Source of the DNA: Flavobacterium algicola
Lineage (GTDB): Bacteria > Bacteroidota > Bacteroidia > Flavobacteriales > Flavobacteriaceae
Direction: 5' to 3'
NCBI RefSeq assembly: GCF_022399565.1
Contig: NZ_JAJTUT010000001.1
Span: forward strand, 124,001-188,000
Length of the DNA: 64,000 bases
The notes under the pieces were generated by a model that was not told the origin of the DNA, ran no database searches, and saw only the letters and a program-made list of their open reading frames with translations. The position numbers and the translations under genes were made by a program. This document shows positions 26,575 through 35,370 of this stretch, one piece after another. The first letter of the stretch is position 1, and each line of letters starts with the position of its first letter.

Positions 26575-26727
26575 ATGTCAAATTTATTATATCTAATTGC
26601 AGTAATACTTATTATATCATGGGCACTGGGAGTGTTTGTTTATAGTGCGGGATCATTAATCCATGTTCTATTGGTAATCGCTTTGATAGCTATCATTTTA
26701 AGAATAATAAGAGGAAAAGGAATTTAA
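26575..26727 (+). CDS. Lmo0937 family small membrane protein
   Basis: A 50-residue protein starts at ATG 26575 (MSNLLYLIAVILIISWALG) and ends LRIIRGKGI. Two hydrophobic helices joined by VYSAGSLIH give the pattern of the Lmo0937 family. Function is unknown; such genes often sit with CsbD, YtxH and other stress genes, as here. It starts 27 nt after the barrel gene and lies 19 nt before the YtxH gene. Confidence 0.88.
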   Translation: MSNLLYLIAVILIISWALGVFVYSAGSLIHVLLVIALIAIILRIIRGKGI

Positions 26728-26746
26728 ACATTTAAAAAAAAACATT

Positions 26747-27022
26747 ATGAAATCAAGTAACACAATATTCGGAATATTAGGAGCAGCAGCAATAGGAGCA
26801 GCATTAGGAATCTTATTCGCTCCAGAAAAAGGAAGTGAAACACGTGATAAAATTGCGAAAAAGTCAGCAAAGAAAACTGACGAGATCAAAGCAAAAATTG
26901 ATCAACTTAAAGATACTATCAACAATAAGTATCAATCAACTTTGCACAAAGGAGAAGAGTTCGTTGAAGATGCAGAATCAGAAATGAACAATATCAAGAA
27001 AATGAATAAACAAGTGTTGTAA
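26747..27022 (+). CDS. YtxH domain protein
   Basis: This 91-residue protein has an N-terminal glycine/alanine-rich membrane helix (GILGAAAIGAALGILFAPEKG, spanning about residues 7-27) and a long charged coiled-coil tail rich in Lys and Glu. The LFAPEKGSETRDKI block is typical of the YtxH family, induced by general stress. It is probably anchored to the inner membrane with the tail in the cytosol. It is the third gene of the four-gene unit. Confidence 0.92.
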   Translation: MKSSNTIFGILGAAAIGAALGILFAPEKGSETRDKIAKKSAKKTDEIKAKIDQLKDTINNKYQSTLHKGEEFVEDAESEMNNIKKMNKQVL

Positions 27023-27077
27023 GCACCGTACTGAAAAGTACAGCAACACCAATTTATCACACCTAAAATCAAATAAC

Positions 27078-27725
27078 ATGAAAAAAATTCAATTATCAGT
27101 TTTTATCGCCGCATCAGCAATCTTCTTTACATCTTGTAAAGATGAGACGCAACAAAATGCTGAGAAGAAAGTAACAGTTTACAATCAATATGTAGATTCA
27201 ATTAGCAATATTGCTGAAGAAAATGCAAGCGAAAACTGGGACGCTATCGACTCAAGATACAATCAGATCAAAGATGAAGCAGATTTAGCAGTTACTACAG
27301 CTACAGATAAAGATAAAATCCAATCTGATCTTGATGAAGCGACAACAAAATACAATGACTTTAAAGCCAAGGTAGTTGCGAAGAAGCAAGATGCTAAAGA
27401 TACTTATAATAAATCTTTGTTTGGAGATAGTTATGTAAGTGATGACATGCAATTCATGTGGGTAAACAAAGATAACATTCATTCTGTATATCAAAATTTT
27501 GTTCACACAGTTGAGAACAATAAAGATAAATATTCAAGAGAAGAATGGGATCAAATCAAAATAGCTTATGAAGCACTTGACAGCCGTAAAAACACTGTAG
27601 AAAAAGAAGGGCTTTCAGCTGAAGACAATCGCAAGATTGCAGGATTAAAAATCAAATTTGCACCAATGTATACTGTAAACCGTATGGGAGCAAAATCTGA
27701 AGAAAATGCAGCAGCTAAACAATAG
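27078..27725 (+). CDS. coiled-coil lipoprotein (DUF6565-like)
   Basis: The 215-residue protein has a lipobox ending at Cys20 (FFTSC). The mature part is highly charged, helical and rich in Lys, Asp and Glu, with repeats of the YNQ/YNDF type that suggest a long coiled coil. It resembles Bacteroidetes lipoproteins annotated DUF6565, though I cannot confirm the match. It closes the barrel-Lmo0937-YtxH unit, 55 nt after the YtxH gene, and is followed by a strong bidirectional terminator. Confidence 0.8.
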   Translation: MKKIQLSVFIAASAIFFTSCKDETQQNAEKKVTVYNQYVDSISNIAEENASENWDAIDSRYNQIKDEADLAVTTATDKDKIQSDLDEATTKYNDFKAKVVAKKQDAKDTYNKSLFGDSYVSDDMQFMWVNKDNIHSVYQNFVHTVENNKDKYSREEWDQIKIAYEALDSRKNTVEKEGLSAEDNRKIAGLKIKFAPMYTVNRMGAKSEENAAAKQ

Positions 27726-27740
27726 TTTGGTATTTAAGCA

Positions 27741-27770
27741 AAAAAAAGGAGCCAAATGGCTCCTTTTTTT
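27741..27770. terminator. bidirectional terminator between convergent genes
   Basis: A perfect 13-bp stem (27741-27753 and 27758-27770) with core GGAGCC/GGCTCC and loop AAAT. The A-run and T-run make it work for both the lipoprotein gene and the convergent OmpA gene. Confidence 0.9.
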
Positions 27771-27793
27771 ATTTATTATGCTCGTAAATTATT

Positions 27794-29809
27794 TTATTTT
27801 ACAAGTATAATTTCAACTCTTCTATTTTCAGCTCTACCTGCAACTGTTTTGTTTGATGCAATAGGTTTGTCGATACCGTATCCTTCAGATGTAAGTCTAT
27901 CAGCACTAATTCCTTTAGCGATTAAATAATTTTTTACTGCCGCAGCTCTATCTTTCGACAATTGTAAATTTTTAGCGGCGATACCTGTACTGTCTGTATA
28001 TCCTTCTAATTTAAAATTAGTTGCATTGTACTCATTCATTACTTTTACAATTTCGTTTAATTTCGCATTAGAAACTTCTCTAATTGTAGATTTACCTGAA
28101 TCAAATAAAACTGCTTTTGAATAACTGTTAAGGTTTTTAATCACTTCAGCTGTCGCTTCTGGACATCCTTGGTTTGCAATAGTACCTTTTACTTTTGGAC
28201 ATTTGTCATCTTTATCAGCAACTCCATCTCCGTCAGTATCTTTCCAAGGACAACCGTTATTTTCCATAGAACCCGCTACAGTAGGACATTTATCATCTTT
28301 ATCCAATACACCATCTTTATCTGAATCCAAATAAGGACAACCTTTATTCTCAACAGGACCTGCAATATTAGGACAATCATCTGCTGCATCTTCAACTCCA
28401 TCTCCATCAGTATCTGTAATAACTACAACTTCCTCCACTACTTCTACTGGAACATCTTTAGTTCTTTTTTGGTAAACTGGAATTTTTAATCCTAAATGGA
28501 AATCAACCGATTTAGAATTATCCGAAATTATGTTCGAAATAGCCGATCCAGATCCGATAAAGAATACTCCTGTACGCAATCCAACTCCAACTTGTGTTTG
28601 CTTGCTGTAATCCATATAAGAAACAGGAACATAAAAACTAAACCATTTTGACTCAAAACGAGGTGTAACACTTATTCTATTTGCAATACTGTTTTGATTT
28701 AAATCATTACTATCAACAACGCCTAAATCACCATTTACATTTAAGTAAAATTTATTGTGAATGTTCCAATCTATATCTGCATGTAAAGCAGTTGGTAAAT
28801 AAGACCTCACTTTACTATTTGTAGTTGTTGGAGTAAATTCCCCTTTCATAAATTCATCAAAGTTATCGTAACCATCAAAATCATTTTGAGAGAATGATCC
28901 ATTTAAGTTATAGTCATTACGAACTCCTTTATCATATCTCATAGAACCTAAATCGGTCACAGAGAAACCAAAACGAACTTTGTATTTGTTTACATCTTTT
29001 AAATTATTGATATCTGCTCTAGAAGCATCATACTCTGGTCTCCACTCGTAAACCAAACCTAGATCAACACCAAAACCTCTTGATTTAAAATCTACATCTA
29101 TCTTATCGTTGGTGGCAAAATCTTGACTTGAACCATAAGTTGCATTACCTGTAGTAACATAAGTATCAGAGAATGGATTTCCTGTCTCAATGTATTGTGC
29201 CGTTACATTATCACCACGAAAATGATAGTTAGCAACACCTTGTAAATATTTGGCAGTAATACCTCCTTTTAAGAAGTGTTCGCCTCTTTGCATCAAAACT
29301 GCTGCATACGAAATCCCAACTTCTCCCCAAGAGTTACCCACTGCATTTGGACTACCTAATGAAGTAGAAGGAAATGAAACACTATCGTCTTTTGTCAAAT
29401 CATTTACCACTTGCCCATTAATGCTATGCACATTTACAAATGCTCTAGCTCTTGTAAAAACAGCTAATGAATGTTTTGGAGCAATGTTAAACATTACCGA
29501 TGGTCCCATGATATCGGTATTGGTAACCGCATTGTTATTATTTGAAAAAGATTTTCTAGCTTGTGTATCAAAATCAAAGTCAGATTTTAAGGCATCAGAT
29601 AAACTTACTCCGTAAGCATCATTGTTTACCGACGAACTAATCGAAAATAAATTAATATCTGTTTTAAAACGAGAATCTACAATCGATGCGGGATTAAATA
29701 AAACTCCTTGCACTCCTGCGTAGTTATCGTGCGTATAGCCTAAATACGATTGTGCATTTGCGGCCATAAAACTTGTAAGAGCAACAATTCCTAATAAACT
29801 TTTTTTCAT
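27794..29809 (-). CDS. DUF5723 / OmpA-family outer-membrane protein with TSP3 repeats
   Basis: The 671-residue protein has a signal peptide (ending AANAQ), an N-terminal beta-barrel-like part of about 450 residues (DUF5723 type), three thrombospondin type 3 calcium-binding repeats (about 465-555; DTDGDGVEDAADDCPN and two similar units), and a C-terminal OmpA peptidoglycan-binding domain (about 560-671; LEGYTDSTG and NRRVEIILVK). It should span the outer membrane and hold on to peptidoglycan. It is transcribed alone, with a TACTTTTG promoter upstream and shared terminator downstream. Confidence 0.92.
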   Translation of the reverse strand: MKKSLLGIVALTSFMAANAQSYLGYTHDNYAGVQGVLFNPASIVDSRFKTDINLFSISSSVNNDAYGVSLSDALKSDFDFDTQARKSFSNNNNAVTNTDIMGPSVMFNIAPKHSLAVFTRARAFVNVHSINGQVVNDLTKDDSVSFPSTSLGSPNAVGNSWGEVGISYAAVLMQRGEHFLKGGITAKYLQGVANYHFRGDNVTAQYIETGNPFSDTYVTTGNATYGSSQDFATNDKIDVDFKSRGFGVDLGLVYEWRPEYDASRADINNLKDVNKYKVRFGFSVTDLGSMRYDKGVRNDYNLNGSFSQNDFDGYDNFDEFMKGEFTPTTTNSKVRSYLPTALHADIDWNIHNKFYLNVNGDLGVVDSNDLNQNSIANRISVTPRFESKWFSFYVPVSYMDYSKQTQVGVGLRTGVFFIGSGSAISNIISDNSKSVDFHLGLKIPVYQKRTKDVPVEVVEEVVVITDTDGDGVEDAADDCPNIAGPVENKGCPYLDSDKDGVLDKDDKCPTVAGSMENNGCPWKDTDGDGVADKDDKCPKVKGTIANQGCPEATAEVIKNLNSYSKAVLFDSGKSTIREVSNAKLNEIVKVMNEYNATNFKLEGYTDSTGIAAKNLQLSKDRAAAVKNYLIAKGISADRLTSEGYGIDKPIASNKTVAGRAENRRVEIILVK

Positions 29810-29853
29810 TTTTTTTGAATTAAATTCAACTTAATTAATTGGTATATTTTGCG

Positions 29854-29861
29854 CAAAAGTA
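29854..29861 (-). promoter_or_regulatory. promoter -7 element of the OmpA-family gene
   Basis: On the minus strand TACTTTTG matches TAnnTTTG and lies 44 nt upstream of the start codon. Confidence 0.55.
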
Positions 29862-29925
29862 TGAAAAATTTAACAAATTTTAATGACAACTTTCCTATTA
29901 TTAAAAAGTTAACCAAAACCTAACC

Positions 29926-29961
29926 AAAAAAAAATGCCATACTGTACATACAGTATGGCAT
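29926..29961 (-). terminator. terminator of prfA
   Basis: ATGCCATACTGT (29934-29945) and ACAGTATGGCAT (29950-29961) form a perfect 12-bp stem with loop ACAT; on the minus strand it is followed by eight or nine T. Confidence 0.92.
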
Positions 29962-29985
29962 CTCTTAAATATATATAGCTCTTAA

Positions 29986-31062
29986 TTAAAAGACTTCACT
30001 AGCTTCTTTTAATTTCTCCATGTTATTTACCAGTTGAAGTTCCTCAACAATTTTCTGAATATCACCATTCATAATATTTCCCAGATCATACAAAGTCAAA
30101 CCTACACGGTGATCTGTTACACGACCTTGTGCGTAGTTATACGTACGAATCTTTGCCGAACGGTCACCAGAACTAACTTGAGAAGTACGTTTGGTAGCAT
30201 CTTCAGCTTGTTTTTTAGCTAACTCTTGTTCGTATAGACGAGAACGCAATACAATAAATGCTTTGTCTTTGTTCTTGTGTTGTGATTTTTGATCTTGACA
30301 TTGTGCTACCAATCCCGTAGGAACGTGTGTCAACCGTACTGCCGATTTGGTAGTATTTACAGACTGCCCACCAGGACCAGATGAACAGAAGAAATCGACA
30401 CGAACATCATTCATATCAATTTGCACATCAAATTCCTCTGCTTCTGGCAAAACCATAACTGTAGCTGCAGAAGTGTGTACACGACCTTGCGTTTCTGTTT
30501 GTGGTACACGTTGCACACGGTGAACACCCGCTTCAAACTTCAAAGTACCATAAACATCCTCACCTGTAACTTCAAAGATTACCTCTTTAAAACCACCCGA
30601 TGTACCCTCATTCATATCCACTACAGAAGTTCTCCAACCTCTATTCTCACAGTATTTAGTGTACATACGGAACAAATCACCAGCAAATATACTAGCCTCA
30701 TCCCCACCCGTACCTGCACGAATCTCCACCATGACATTCTTAGCGTCTTCAGCATCTTTAGGGATCAACATAAATTTGATCTCTTCCTCTAATTCTGCCA
30801 ATCTTGTCTTAGATTCATCAAGTTGCATCTTGGCCATTTCGGTCATATCTGCATCGCTACCGTCAGCGATTATTTCGTTTGCCTCTTCGATATTAGCCAT
30901 CAAGAGCACATATTCGTCTCTCTTTTCAGCCAAAGCTTTCAAGTCTTTGTATTCTTTATTTAGTTGTACGTAACGTTTTTGGTCAGAGATCACATCCGGC
31001 TGAATAATCAAATCCGAAATCTCATCAAAACGCTGCTTTACTATTTGAAGTCTATCTAACAT
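29986..31062 (-). CDS. prfA: peptide chain release factor 1
   Basis: This 358-residue protein ends translation at UAA and UAG codons on the ribosome. The catalytic GGQ motif is present in [12 protein letters not shown] (about residue 235), and the codon-recognition tripeptide is the RF1 type (PQT in RVPQTETQG), not the RF2 SPF. Length is normal. The gene is monocistronic, with a TATTTTTG promoter element 25 nt upstream and a strong terminator. The GGQ Gln is probably methylated, as in other bacteria, but the methylase gene is not in this window. Confidence 0.97.
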   Translation of the reverse strand: MLDRLQIVKQRFDEISDLIIQPDVISDQKRYVQLNKEYKDLKALAEKRDEYVLLMANIEEANEIIADGSDADMTEMAKMQLDESKTRLAELEEEIKFMLIPKDAEDAKNVMVEIRAGTGGDEASIFAGDLFRMYTKYCENRGWRTSVVDMNEGTSGGFKEVIFEVTGEDVYGTLKFEAGVHRVQRVPQTETQGRVHTSAATVMVLPEAEEFDVQIDMNDVRVDFFCSSGPGGQSVNTTKSAVRLTHVPTGLVAQCQDQKSQHKNKDKAFIVLRSRLYEQELAKKQAEDATKRTSQVSSGDRSAKIRTYNYAQGRVTDHRVGLTLYDLGNIMNGDIQKIVEELQLVNNMEKLKEASEVF

Positions 31063-31086
31063 ATCCTTAGTCCTTTATTTGGAGTG

Positions 31087-31094
31087 CAAAAATA
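31087..31094 (-). promoter_or_regulatory. promoter -7 element of prfA
   Basis: On the minus strand TATTTTTG matches TAnnTTTG and lies 24 nt upstream of the prfA start. Confidence 0.5.
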
Positions 31095-31138
31095 CAAAAA
31101 ACTATTCAAGTTTCCACTTTCCTAAATTTAGTTTTTTT

Positions 31139-31236
31139 CAGGAGCTACTTCCAGCTATCCGCTATATCTTTTATTTAGAGATTGCGCTACCGCTCCATCC
31201 CAAAATAAAAAGGATGCCGCTCCTATCTGGGCTATG
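31139..31236. repeat. dispersed structured intergenic element, copy 1
   Basis: The block starts with CAGGAGCTACTTCC and ends near CTATCTGGGCTATG. Its outer ends can pair (AGGAGC 31140-31145 with GCTCCT 31219-31224), as can an inner stem TTTTATTT (31169-31176) with AAATAAAA (31203-31210). It shares CGCTATATCT and GGATrCCGCyyCTATC with the element at 59888-59974, with a middle part of different length. It is not coding as far as I can see. It may be a small RNA or a remnant of a miniature mobile element. Confidence 0.6.
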
Positions 31237-31282
31237 AAACTATAGAGTGATACAGATAGTTTATTAATTCCAATTTACAGAA

Positions 31283-32023
31283 TACTAGTGTTACAAATTT
31301 CCAATTAAGCCCATTCTTGTCACGCTGAAAGCGTCTAAACGCAAGTAACTCAAAGTGCGCGAGATTCCTTCGGAATGACAAACTATGCGGATTAATAATA
31401 TTAGAAAAAAACCTATTTATTGTGAATTCTCATTTACGCCCATTCTTGTCACGCTGAAAGCGTCTAAACGCAAGTAACTCAAAGTACACGAGATTTATTC
31501 GGAATGACAAACTATGCGGATTAATTATGGAAGCAAAAACTTTATTATTACAGATTCTCAATTACGCCCCTTCTTGTCACGCTGAAAGCGTCTCAAAGCA
31601 AGTAACTCAAAGTGCGCGAGATTTCTTCGGAATGACAAACTATGCGGATTAATTATAAATACAAAATACTAGTATTACAAATTTCTAATTACGCCCATTC
31701 TTGTCACGCTGAAAGCGTCTCAATTAAAACAACTCAAGGTGTGCGAGATTCATTGGGAATGACAAACTATGCGGATTAATTATATCAGAAAAAAACCTAT
31801 TTATTGTAAATTCTCAATTACGCCCATTCTTGTCACGCTGAAAGCGTCTCAATTAAAACAACTCAAGGTGTACGAGATTCATTCGGAATGACAAACTATG
31901 CGGATTCATTATATCAGAAAAAAACCTATTTATTGTAAATTCTCAATTACGCCCATTCTTGTCACGCTGAAAGCGTCTCAATTAAAACAACTCAAGGTGC
32001 GCGAGATTCATTCGGAATGACAA
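31283..32023. repeat. tandem array of six units of about 128 bp
   Basis: Six copies of a core of about 65 bp begin TTGTCACGCTGAAAGCGTCT and end GGAATGACAA; the segment before them starts near 31311, 31439, 31567, 31694, 31823 and 31952, so the period is 127-129 bp. Core ends are inverted (TTGTCA and TGACAA), and each core holds ACGCT-GAA-AGCGT, a mini-hairpin. The spacers are also related and come in two kinds, one with AATACTAGT..TTACAAATTT and one with AAAACCTATTTATTGT. The array is gene-free and lies between prfA and the ankyrin gene. The units differ by scattered substitutions, so it was built by duplication some time ago. Confidence 0.9.
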
Positions 32024-32080
32024 ACCTTAAGGATAATAGCAATCAAATGTTCATTAAAAATTTTAAAGACCATACTAGAC

Positions 32081-32605
32081 CTATAACGACTTAATCGACA
32101 GCAACTTCATAACATCTTCATTCTCTTGCATAATTGCATGTTTTAGGGCAGTATTTCCTCTGCTGTCCTTAATGTCTTTATTGGCTCCTTTTTTTAATAG
32201 GTAGTCAACAATATCTGCATGACCAAACGTACTAGCATAAATCAAAGCCGTTGCGTTGTTATAATTCTGCTGGTCTAGGTTGGCACCATTATCAATTAAT
32301 AACTTTGCGATTTCAAAATATCCTTTAAAGCAAACTCCCATTAATGCATTATTTCCTGACAAATCTTTTTCATTTACAGATGCACCTTTTTTTAACAAGT
32401 AAACTACAGTTTCAACATGATTGTTATAACTAGCTAGAATTAATGGTGTAAAACCTTTATTATCGGCACTGTTTAAAACCTCTTTATTTGCTTTTAAAAG
32501 AGTTTCCAATTCTGCTGTGTTTCCTGCTCTAGCAGCTTCAAAAATTGTTTGTGCTTGTAGTGAGCCAGTAAATACCAAAAATAATACTATTGCTAATTTC
32601 TTCAT
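32081..32605 (-). CDS. exported ankyrin-repeat protein
   Basis: The 174-residue protein has a cleavable signal peptide (ending around LQAQ) and four to five ankyrin repeats (for example DNKGFTPLILASYNNHVETV and NNATALIYASTFGHADIVDY). It should act in the periplasm. It lies directly downstream of an exported catalase gene with a 62-nt gap on the same strand. Ankyrin proteins next to catalases are known in other bacteria (AnkB beside KatB in Pseudomonas), where the ankyrin protein supports catalase activity; the same role is inferred here. Confidence 0.9.
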   Translation of the reverse strand: MKKLAIVLFLVFTGSLQAQTIFEAARAGNTAELETLLKANKEVLNSADNKGFTPLILASYNNHVETVVYLLKKGASVNEKDLSGNNALMGVCFKGYFEIAKLLIDNGANLDQQNYNNATALIYASTFGHADIVDYLLKKGANKDIKDSRGNTALKHAIMQENEDVMKLLSIKSL

Positions 32606-32667
32606 TTTTATCTAATTAAATAAAGAGGAAGTATTGCTACTTCCTCTTTGTTATGGTTGTATATAAT

Positions 32668-34194
32668 TTAGTTTATAAAATCTTTTTGAGAAAAACCCAA
32701 AGCAGCAGCAACTCTCATTCCGTAGTCGCTATCGGCTCTGTAGAAATATGTAATCATCGTCTTCTGGATCGTTTTATCAGTTACTTGACCCAGATCACCT
32801 ACCAAGTTTTTAATTAAATTATCTTGTTCATTTTTCGACAATGCTCTGTAGAAATCACCTGCTTGCGCAAAATCATTTGTTTTAGAAATTTTCTTTTGAG
32901 TGATTGTCACAGCTTTTAATACAGTTTCAGATTGCTTGTACTTTGCATCTTCTTTTAATGCTACCTTGTTACTCGGTTGGTAATTAACATCAGGGTTTAT
33001 GAATTTTTTATTTGCAAAGCTGCTATATCCATCAGCATTGTAATTTAGAGGTGCATCTAATGGTTGGTTTATTTTTAACTGCTGAAAGTTTCCTCCTAAC
33101 CTGTGTCTTTGCGTATCAAAATAAGAAAACAAACGACCTTGTAACAACTTATCCTCTGAAGCTTCGACTCCCGGAATCAAATCTCCTGGCGAAAAAGCAA
33201 GACTTTCTACTTGTTCAAAGTAATTTACTGGATTTTGATTCAAAGTCATTGTACCGATTTTTATCTTTTCTATTTTATCTGCTGGCCAATCTTTTGTAGC
33301 ATCCAAAGGCCAGAAATCAAATGACTGAAGATCTTCTGGGGCAATCATTTGCACGTATAAATCCCATTGAGGAAACTTTTTATCAGCTATATCCTTTCGT
33401 AAACTTACCGTAGCATGTTGCCAATCTTGCGCTTGTTGTTTGGCTGCCTCCTCGATGGTTAGGTTATTTTCACCTTGTTTAGAAACCCATGAGTATTTTA
33501 CATAAGTCACTTTCCCTGCTTCATTAACCCATTTAAAACCGTGAACACTACTTCCATTCATAAACTGATATCCTTTTGGAATTCCTAAATCGGTATACAG
33601 TCTTGTAATCATATTTGTGGCCTCTGGAACATTCGAAAAGAAATCAAAAAAACGATTGGGATCTTGCTTATTGGTTTCTGGAGAAGGTTTTAAAGAATGT
33701 ACCATATCCGGAAATTTCATTGCGTCTCTAATAAAAAATACAGGAAGATTGTTTCCTACAATATCATAATTCCCTTCTTCTGTATAAAATTTAACAGCAA
33801 ATCCTCTTGGATCTCTTGCCGTTTCAGGTGATCCTTTACCATGGATTACCGTAGAGAAGCGTGCCGCTAATTCTGTTTTCTTCCCTGCTTTCGAAAATAA
33901 AACAGCTCTTGTATATTTTGACATGTCTTGGCTCGCTTCAAAATAGCCCGATGCTCCGGCGCCCCTTGCATGTACAACACGTTCTGGTGTACGCTCTCTA
34001 TCAAAAGCCGCTAGTTTTTCGATTAAATAAGTATCTTCTAATAATACAGGGCCGTACTCCCCTACTGTTTTTGAGTTCTGGTTGTCGCCCACCGGAGCAC
34101 CACTGTTGGATGTCATCATTTGGGCTGTGCTCTTGTTTTGAGCAATTGAAGCCAAGCCTATCGATAAGGCTAATGCAGAAAGTAGTAATTTCAT
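32668..34194 (-). CDS. katA: exported monofunctional heme catalase
   Basis: This 508-residue catalase breaks hydrogen peroxide into water and oxygen. Catalytic His75 lies in ERVVHARGAGASG, and the heme-ligating Tyr in RLFSYFDTQRHRLGGN. Unlike most small-subunit catalases it starts with a signal peptide (MKLLLSALALSIGLASIAQ), so it should be periplasmic. The gene is divergent from oxyR with a 93-nt gap and is followed by the ankyrin gene, so OxyR control is very likely. Symbol katA is by family; strain-level naming may differ. Confidence 0.95.
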   Translation of the reverse strand: MKLLLSALALSIGLASIAQNKSTAQMMTSNSGAPVGDNQNSKTVGEYGPVLLEDTYLIEKLAAFDRERTPERVVHARGAGASGYFEASQDMSKYTRAVLFSKAGKKTELAARFSTVIHGKGSPETARDPRGFAVKFYTEEGNYDIVGNNLPVFFIRDAMKFPDMVHSLKPSPETNKQDPNRFFDFFSNVPEATNMITRLYTDLGIPKGYQFMNGSSVHGFKWVNEAGKVTYVKYSWVSKQGENNLTIEEAAKQQAQDWQHATVSLRKDIADKKFPQWDLYVQMIAPEDLQSFDFWPLDATKDWPADKIEKIKIGTMTLNQNPVNYFEQVESLAFSPGDLIPGVEASEDKLLQGRLFSYFDTQRHRLGGNFQQLKINQPLDAPLNYNADGYSSFANKKFINPDVNYQPSNKVALKEDAKYKQSETVLKAVTITQKKISKTNDFAQAGDFYRALSKNEQDNLIKNLVGDLGQVTDKTIQKTMITYFYRADSDYGMRVAAALGFSQKDFIN

Positions 34195-34260
34195 TGTCTT
34201 TAATTTTTATTAGGTGACAAATATCTTTCGGTTTTACATATTAATCAAATTAATAATTTT

Positions 34261-34268
34261 TATATTTG
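34261..34268 (+). promoter_or_regulatory. promoter -7 element of oxyR
   Basis: TATATTTG lies 19 nt before the oxyR start codon. The intergenic region also contains TTAAT-rich inverted repeats around 34238-34257 (TATTAATcaaATTAATA) that could bind OxyR. Confidence 0.5.
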
Positions 34269-34287
34269 TATTAATAAAATCAATATA

Positions 34288-35211
34288 ATGACTTTACAAC
34301 AGTTAGAATATGTAATCGCTCTAGATACTTACAGGCATTTTGTGACCGCCGCAGAAAAATGTTTTGTAACACAACCTACTATTACTATACAAGTTAAGAA
34401 ACTAGAGGACGAAATTGGGTTTGCGATATTCGACAAAAGTAAATACCCCCTGCGCCCTACAGAACTTGGCGAAATGTTTGTACGAAAGTCAAAAAGTATT
34501 TTACGAGAGGTGAGTGATTTAAAAAATATGGTCAGCACTGAACTTAATAATATCGAAGGCATTTTTCGAATGGGAATAATCCCTACTATTTCACCTTACC
34601 TGATACCACTGATATCTGGTGCTTTTTCTGAAAAATATCCTAAGTCTGTTTTAAAAATTCAAGAAATGCAATCGGATGCGATCATTGCTGCCTTGCAAAA
34701 AAAAGAAATTGATATTGGTATCCTAGTTACTCCTTTGAGCGAGCCTTTTATAAGAGAGGTAAATTTATACAATGAACCCTTTGTTTATTATGGACAACAA
34801 AATGACGCGCTGCAAAAAGCAAAGTCAATTTCGACTCAAGAAGTAGAAACACTCGATAATGTATGGTTATTAGAAAATGGTCACTGTTTTAGGAATCAAG
34901 TATTAAATATTTGCAACAATTCAAATAACAACAAAAGTATTCAGTTTCAAAGTGGCTCTATCGAAGCGTTGAAGAAAATGGTAGACAATTATGGCGGATT
35001 CACCCTAGTTCCAGAAATGGCTGTTCACAAGAATGATCTAGGTTGCAGCATCCCTTTTGAAGAGCCAAAACCGGTCAGAGAGGTTAGTATTGTAGTGCAT
35101 CATTCTTTTTCGAAAGATCTACTTATTGAAGCATTACGATCAGAAATTCTTGATAAAATTCCTAAAGACTTCATTCAGAAAAAGAATTTCATGAAAATCA
35201 ATTGGAGGTAA
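34288..35211 (+). CDS. oxyR: hydrogen-peroxide sensor OxyR
   Basis: The 307-residue LysR-family regulator has an N-terminal winged helix (FVTAAEKCFVTQPTITIQVK) and a regulatory domain with the two redox cysteines in GHCFRNQVLNIC, Cys200 and Cys209, matching the peroxide-sensing pair of enteric OxyR. On oxidation the pair forms a disulfide and activates peroxide-defence genes. It is divergent from the exported catalase gene, its probable main target. Confidence 0.95.
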   Translation: MTLQQLEYVIALDTYRHFVTAAEKCFVTQPTITIQVKKLEDEIGFAIFDKSKYPLRPTELGEMFVRKSKSILREVSDLKNMVSTELNNIEGIFRMGIIPTISPYLIPLISGAFSEKYPKSVLKIQEMQSDAIIAALQKKEIDIGILVTPLSEPFIREVNLYNEPFVYYGQQNDALQKAKSISTQEVETLDNVWLLENGHCFRNQVLNICNNSNNNKSIQFQSGSIEALKKMVDNYGGFTLVPEMAVHKNDLGCSIPFEEPKPVREVSIVVHHSFSKDLLIEALRSEILDKIPKDFIQKKNFMKINWR

Positions 35212-35342
35212 TTTAATCTCATCTAATAGGACTGTCAATACAAATTTAATAATCCGTTTGTTTGATACCGCTATAAGATTGAAAAAGACTGTTAAGAAAA
35301 GGCCAAAGACGACAATCTTTCTGTGTCTTACTTTATGAATGT

Positions 35343-35350
35343 TACCTTTG
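35343..35350 (+). promoter_or_regulatory. promoter -7 element of the MscS-type channel gene
   Basis: TACCTTTG matches TAnnTTTG and lies 20 nt before the ATG at 35371. Confidence 0.5.
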
Positions 35351-35370
35351 CATAAAAACAAATTAAATTG

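Noticed and set aside
27029..27044. GTACT-GAAA-AGTAC mini-hairpin after the YtxH gene
   Set aside because: A 5-bp stem is likely by chance and lacks a T-run; kept out of the list.
29250..29615. 121-residue frame antisense to the OmpA-family gene
   Set aside because: It is a shadow of the barrel-coding sequence without promoter or family signal.
31283..32023. CRISPR-like spacing of a 65-bp core and 63-bp spacers
   Set aside because: Spacers are themselves repeated copies, the core is too long and diverged, and no cas genes are near. It is a tandem array, not CRISPR.
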